This document shows, in pieces, positions 60,417 to 64,000 of a stretch of 64,000 bases of DNA (positions are counted from its first letter, which is position 1; every line of letters begins with the position of its first letter). The stretch comes from Glaciecola sp964446865 (lineage in GTDB: Bacteria > Pseudomonadota > Gammaproteobacteria > Enterobacterales > Alteromonadaceae). A model generated the notes under the pieces. The model was not told where the DNA came from. It did not search any database and saw only the letters and a list, made by a program, of their open reading frames with translations. The stretch is from the NCBI GenBank assembly GCA_964446865.1, contig CAYURD010000005.1:34419-98418 (forward strand). The letters are read 5' to 3'. The position numbers were made by a program, and so were the translations under genes.

Positions 60417-62945
60417 ATGCAAATAAATCGAAAATTATCGTTCACGCTAGGGATCAGGAGCTTATTTTTACTCATAAGCCTTGGTTTTGTAATGGCATTT
60501 CTTCAAACGATTTTTGATTTTCGTGAGCGCGAGACTGAAGTAAAAAATACTATCGATTCGGTGGTGACCTCTGCAAAAGGCGCAGCCAGTGACGCCGTGT
60601 TCTATCTTGAAGATTCGCTTGCTCAACAAGTTATTGATGGCTTGTCTTATTTTGAGTACTTCAGCTACGTTGCCATTGTTGATGACTCAGGTGCGGTGAT
60701 GGCAGAGCATTCGAGACAAAAGGTACTCGACAATCAAGTTGCGATAAACACCAGTTATATACCCGCACTTTCGCTTGTGGTCGAAAATTTTACTAAAGAT
60801 ACGGTTGACTTGTATAAAGTAAATACGCCCAATAATCGCCGTATACCCACAGGGCAAATCGTCATGATTATCGACAATCATGTCGCGTTAAGTGGTGTTT
60901 ACGACCGAGCAGTAAGAGCATTTTTGATAGCCTTAGGTGGTTATATCATGCTAACACTAGCTTTGGGCATCCTTTATCATTTTACATTGGCATCGCCATT
61001 AATCAGACTGTCGAAGCGTTTTCAACGCGTTAATACCAAATCTATCGCGACACAAAAACTGAGTCATCTCGCAGGACACGAGCGAAATGAATTTAGTTTA
61101 ATTGTTAATGCTGCAAACGAAATGTTATCGCGTATATCGAGTAGCCAAGTCTTGTTGACTGAGCGAAGCCAGCGTTTCCGGCTTATCCTTGATACGGCGC
61201 CTGCACTTATCTTCTCATTAGATAATGATCAAAACTTTGTATTTGCGAATAAATCGACGGCGACGTTTTACGGGTATTCGATTTATGAATTAAAAGGGCG
61301 CTCAGCTAATGAGGTAATTGAGCCTGTCGATCCGAGTATGATGAGTTCAATTGACAAATTTGTAAACTCAAAGAAACGACAGTTTGACGAGACAATTTCG
61401 GTAAAAAATGCAAGTAACGTGAACTGCCATATGGAAATGTCGTACGTTAAGTTCAAGACGCCCGACGGGCATAGTATTTTAGTCACCGCATCGGATGTCA
61501 CAAAGCGCATAAATGCTGAAGAAAAAATTGAAACTTTGGCGTATTTTGATCCACTGACGTCGCTTCCAAATCGAAATAAAGTATATGAGGTCCTCAGTGA
61601 AGAAGAGTCAGAAGCAAGCATGTTTGGCATCGCCGCTATTGCTGACCTTGATCAATTTAAGCGAATCAACGATACATTAAGCCATTCTGTTGGTGATCAG
61701 CTTATTGTTAAGCTAGCAAAGCGTTTGCGCAAAGAGTTTTCTTTTTCTGATCTAATTGCAAGGCTAGGTGCAGATGAGTTTCTATGCATTGAAGAAAATA
61801 TTAGCAATAATATTGAAGTTGCAAAAAACGGCGCATTAGTGCTAGGTGAGCGTCTTCGAAGTTGTATAAACAAAGAAATAGAGATTGGGCTGCATAGTTA
61901 CGCTTTATCGGCAAGTGTAGGCGTAATCGTCTTTAAGAAAAATCAGATCAGTGCTGACGAAATTCTGCAATATGCAGATACTGCTATGTACGAATCTAAA
62001 AAGTTAGGTCGCAATTGCGTGACTTTGTTTAAAGATGAAATGGCAACGCAAGCCGCACAGTTATTGCAACTTGAACGAGATATTATGAAAGCTATGTTTC
62101 GTGACGAGTTTTTCTTTGTTTTACAGCCTATTGTAGACTCAAGCACGCAAGAGGTAATGGGAGCCGAAGCGCTAATGCGATGGCGCAAAGGAGACAAAGT
62201 TGTTAGTCCAGATAATTTCATTCCTTTCTTAGAAGAAAGTGCGTTGATTGTTGATGTCGGTGAACGAATCTTTGACAAGGTTTGCGAATATACTGCTGAA
62301 ATAAAAGCAAAAGGTATCTTACCAGAAGATTTTAGAGTCGCCGTGAATATTAGCGCAAAACAATTGGCTAGAAATGATTTTATTGAGATGGTTTCAAAAG
62401 CGTTAAGCCGTCATCAATTACCAGCAAAGCACATCGAATTAGAGATCACTGAAAGTGTCGCGCTCAACAACATGAGTGACACGATTAAAAAAATAATTAG
62501 TATTAAAAAGATGGGGATTACCTTTTCATTAGATGATTTTGGAACCGGCTACTCATCACTGAGTCATTTAAAAGATTTACCTGTAGACAAACTAAAAATA
62601 GATCGCTCCTTTATTAACGATATCACCGTTGACAAGCAGGATGAAAATTTAGTCCGTTCGATTATTCAGTTATCAAAGAATTTAGGATTAAAAACGGTTG
62701 CTGAAGGCGTTGAAACAGAGCAGCAAGTTGAATGGTTAATGCTAAACGGGGATATATTGCTGCAAGGATACTATTTTAGTAGACCGATTGAACCTGATGT
62801 ATTTGAGCAACAATACTTAAATAATCACACCTCAGATTCGCCAAGTGAGCTTGTAGATAAACCATCAAGTGTTGCAACAACGAGCAAGTCTGAAACTGCT
62901 GTTAATAACAATGGTAACAGCAAGACAGAGGATAAGCCTGCCTAA
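60417..62945 (+). CDS. Membrane PAS-GGDEF-EAL c-di-GMP protein
   Basis: This protein of 842 residues has two membrane helices (about 13-30 and 166-190) enclosing a ~135-residue periplasmic sensor region, a HAMP-like linker, a PAS domain (about 245-365), a GGDEF domain (about 372-535) and an EAL domain (about 548-800). The GGDEF signature reads G-A-D-E-F (RLGADEF, near residue 448) and no inhibitory RxxD site is evident just before it. The EAL domain is intact in GAEALMRW, DDFGTGYSSL and AEGVETEQQ. So phosphodiesterase activity is likely and cyclase activity doubtful. Its stop overlaps the next start (TAATG), pairing it with a periplasmic binding protein. Confidence 0.93.
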   Translation: MQINRKLSFTLGIRSLFLLISLGFVMAFLQTIFDFRERETEVKNTIDSVVTSAKGAASDAVFYLEDSLAQQVIDGLSYFEYFSYVAIVDDSGAVMAEHSRQKVLDNQVAINTSYIPALSLVVENFTKDTVDLYKVNTPNNRRIPTGQIVMIIDNHVALSGVYDRAVRAFLIALGGYIMLTLALGILYHFTLASPLIRLSKRFQRVNTKSIATQKLSHLAGHERNEFSLIVNAANEMLSRISSSQVLLTERSQRFRLILDTAPALIFSLDNDQNFVFANKSTATFYGYSIYELKGRSANEVIEPVDPSMMSSIDKFVNSKKRQFDETISVKNASNVNCHMEMSYVKFKTPDGHSILVTASDVTKRINAEEKIETLAYFDPLTSLPNRNKVYEVLSEEESEASMFGIAAIADLDQFKRINDTLSHSVGDQLIVKLAKRLRKEFSFSDLIARLGADEFLCIEENISNNIEVAKNGALVLGERLRSCINKEIEIGLHSYALSASVGVIVFKKNQISADEILQYADTAMYESKKLGRNCVTLFKDEMATQAAQLLQLERDIMKAMFRDEFFFVLQPIVDSSTQEVMGAEALMRWRKGDKVVSPDNFIPFLEESALIVDVGERIFDKVCEYTAEIKAKGILPEDFRVAVNISAKQLARNDFIEMVSKALSRHQLPAKHIELEITESVALNNMSDTIKKIISIKKMGITFSLDDFGTGYSSLSHLKDLPVDKLKIDRSFINDITVDKQDENLVRSIIQLSKNLGLKTVAEGVETEQQVEWLMLNGDILLQGYYFSRPIEPDVFEQQYLNNHTSDSPSELVDKPSSVATTSKSETAVNNNGNSKTEDKPA

Positions 62946-63886
62946 TGGTAAAATACGTAATCACGCTTATCTTGGTGTTAGCTTCCTATAGCGCAAATGC
63001 ATGTACAATTAAGCATGTTGGCGAATTCTCTGAAAAAGATACTCGTCATTATTACCCCTTATCCTTACTCAAGCATATACTTTATATAACAGAAGCTGAG
63101 TATGGAAAATGTGAGTTAGAAGCAGTAGGGCAAGCTAATCAAGCGAGACAAATAGCATGGTTAAAAGCTAATGGTCCCATCGATATTGCGTGGTTGCCTG
63201 TTACTGATACTCTTAACCAAAACTTAAATGCAATTCCTATCCCGATCAGAAAAGGCTTTTTGGGTTGGCGATTGTTGCTAGTTAAAAAAGATGAACTTGA
63301 TGTATTTGCTGATATAAACACGCTCGCAGATTTTGAACCGTATACTCTAGGCTTTGGCGCAACATGGGGAGATTTACCCGTGATGCAGCATAATTTCACA
63401 AACGTGATCACAAGCGTGTCTTACGACTCGCTATTTGAAATGTTGAAGCGTGATCGTTTTGATTTTTTATCTCGCGCGGTGTACGAAGCGTACGATGAGT
63501 TATTGGTAAGAAAAGACTTACTGGATACGGTGGTTATTGAGCCACATTTGGCGTTACGTTATCGCCAGGCTGACTTTTTCTACGTCAAAAAAGATGATAA
63601 AGCATTACAAGAACGGATTAAAAAGGGCTTTAAAAAAGCAATACGAAATGGCTCGTTCAACGTCCTTTTTTACGGATATTACGCCGATTACATAGAAAAG
63701 AGCAATATGGATAAACGTACAATCATCGAATTGGAAAACCCTTACTTACCACAGAACGTGCCAGTAGATGATCCTGAACTTTGGTTTCAACTTGAAGTTT
63801 ATGATCGTTTAAAGAAACAAGCGATTAATGGAAGGATAAATGATATTGATGTTGGCGTTGATATAATTAGAAACGAAGTAGATTAA
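62945..63886 (+). CDS. Periplasmic solute-binding-like protein
   Basis: This protein of 313 residues has a signal peptide cleaved probably at ANA before Cys20. The fold reads as a small type II periplasmic binding protein (SBP family 3/transporter-like): DIAWLPVTDTLN, a hinge region, FEMLKRDRFDFLSRAVYEAYDEL and a C-terminal helix-rich part. No transporter genes accompany it. Translational coupling (TAATG) with the membrane GGDEF-EAL protein suggests it binds a ligand and signals to that protein's periplasmic domain (inference from position). Confidence 0.8.
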   Translation: MVKYVITLILVLASYSANACTIKHVGEFSEKDTRHYYPLSLLKHILYITEAEYGKCELEAVGQANQARQIAWLKANGPIDIAWLPVTDTLNQNLNAIPIPIRKGFLGWRLLLVKKDELDVFADINTLADFEPYTLGFGATWGDLPVMQHNFTNVITSVSYDSLFEMLKRDRFDFLSRAVYEAYDELLVRKDLLDTVVIEPHLALRYRQADFFYVKKDDKALQERIKKGFKKAIRNGSFNVLFYGYYADYIEKSNMDKRTIIELENPYLPQNVPVDDPELWFQLEVYDRLKKQAINGRINDIDVGVDIIRNEVD

Positions 63887-63916
63887 CGTTAAATTGAACA
63901 AACAAGTAAATAAAAG

Positions 63917-63940
63917 AAAACCCGCTAATTAGCGGGTTTT
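63917..63940. terminator. Bidirectional terminator between binding protein and ssrA
   Basis: Arms AAAACCCGCT (63917-63926) and AGCGGGTTTT (63931-63940) with loop AATT and T-runs on both strands. Confidence 0.9.
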
Positions 63941-63946
63941 TTAATG

Positions 63947-64000
63947 TGGTGGAGCTGGCGGGAATTGAACCCGCGTCCAGAAAGCGTCAACCATTGGTAC
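63947..64000 (-). ncRNA. ssrA: tmRNA (ssrA), 3' end only
   Basis: The minus strand ends GGACGCGGGTTCAATTCCCG-CCAGCTCCACCA (written in two parts), the tRNA-Ala-like T-arm, acceptor end and encoded CCA of bacterial tmRNA, nearly identical to E. coli. Only the last 54 bases are inside the window; the tag-coding part lies beyond the right edge. tmRNA rescues stalled ribosomes. Confidence 0.93.

Overview
The window is 64 kb of chromosome from a marine-type gammaproteobacterium, most likely an Alteromonadales (Alteromonadaceae: Glaciecola/Paraglaciecola/Alteromonas-like). The evidence is the moderate AT bias, the rimP-nusA-infB-rbfA-truB-rpsO operon of gammaproteobacterial type, curli genes, many acyl-CoA enzymes, and a TonB receptor / tryptophan-halogenase-like / SapC / SSS symporter / glycosidase cluster of the kind common in marine polysaccharide degraders. 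All calls come from reading the sequence; no database search was run. A run of 100 N at 25753-25852 marks a scaffold gap, so the assembly is a draft.

Layout. (1) 2-10892: nine to ten collinear genes that I cannot assign to a known system. They encode a membrane-anchored FHA protein, two soluble proteins, a single-TM protein whose cytoplasmic half resembles a degenerate Lon/S16-type domain, a lipoprotein, two exported coiled-coil proteins, a MotA/TolQ/ExbB-like four-TM channel, two bitopic proteins and a small exported protein. Together they look like an envelope-spanning, possibly ion-driven apparatus, and this is the best candidate here for an undescribed system. (2) 10927-16510: a DUF1624-type membrane protein with a 9-bp tandem repeat, then a curli locus: csgD facing csgG, csgF, csgE, a very large CsgA-like curlin and a CsgB-like nucleator. 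(3) 16907-25752: a secreted subtilase, an RNase J-like MBL protein, an acyl-CoA synthetase and a zinc metalloprotease cut by the gap. (4) 25854-39353: hemN, then a fatty-acid/acyl-CoA block (two acyl-CoA dehydrogenases, quinone oxidoreductase, SDR, haloalkane-dehalogenase-like hydrolase, FadB/FadJ-like fusion, LysR regulator, MaoC dehydratase) and phhB. (5) 39487-52381: an initiator tRNA with its own promoter and terminator, a glycerol-3-phosphate dehydrogenase, and an alpha-galactoside cluster (TonB receptor, halogenase-like flavoprotein, SapC, SSS symporter, GH36 alpha-galactosidase, GntR/FCD regulator). A 17-bp sequence is found identically upstream of the receptor and just upstream of the regulator gene. 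(6) 52424-59446: the translation/transcription operon rimP-nusA-infB-rbfA-truB-rpsO behind a long leader full of hairpins. (7) 59482-64000: a coiled-coil membrane protein, a PAS-GGDEF-EAL protein coupled to a periplasmic binding protein, and the 3' end of tmRNA (ssrA) on the minus strand.

How it fits together. The galactoside cluster is self-contained: outer-membrane uptake, inner-membrane symport, alpha-1,6-galactose release and a local repressor. It lies between the initiator tRNA and rimP, which are adjacent in many gammaproteobacteria, so it may be an insertion. The acyl-CoA genes would serve beta-oxidation of fatty or related acids. Curli, the c-di-GMP protein and secreted proteases point to a surface-attached life style. 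Several start codons were moved from the longest reading frame to one with a proper ribosome binding site; notable are TTG starts for rimP, the SDR and the metalloprotease.
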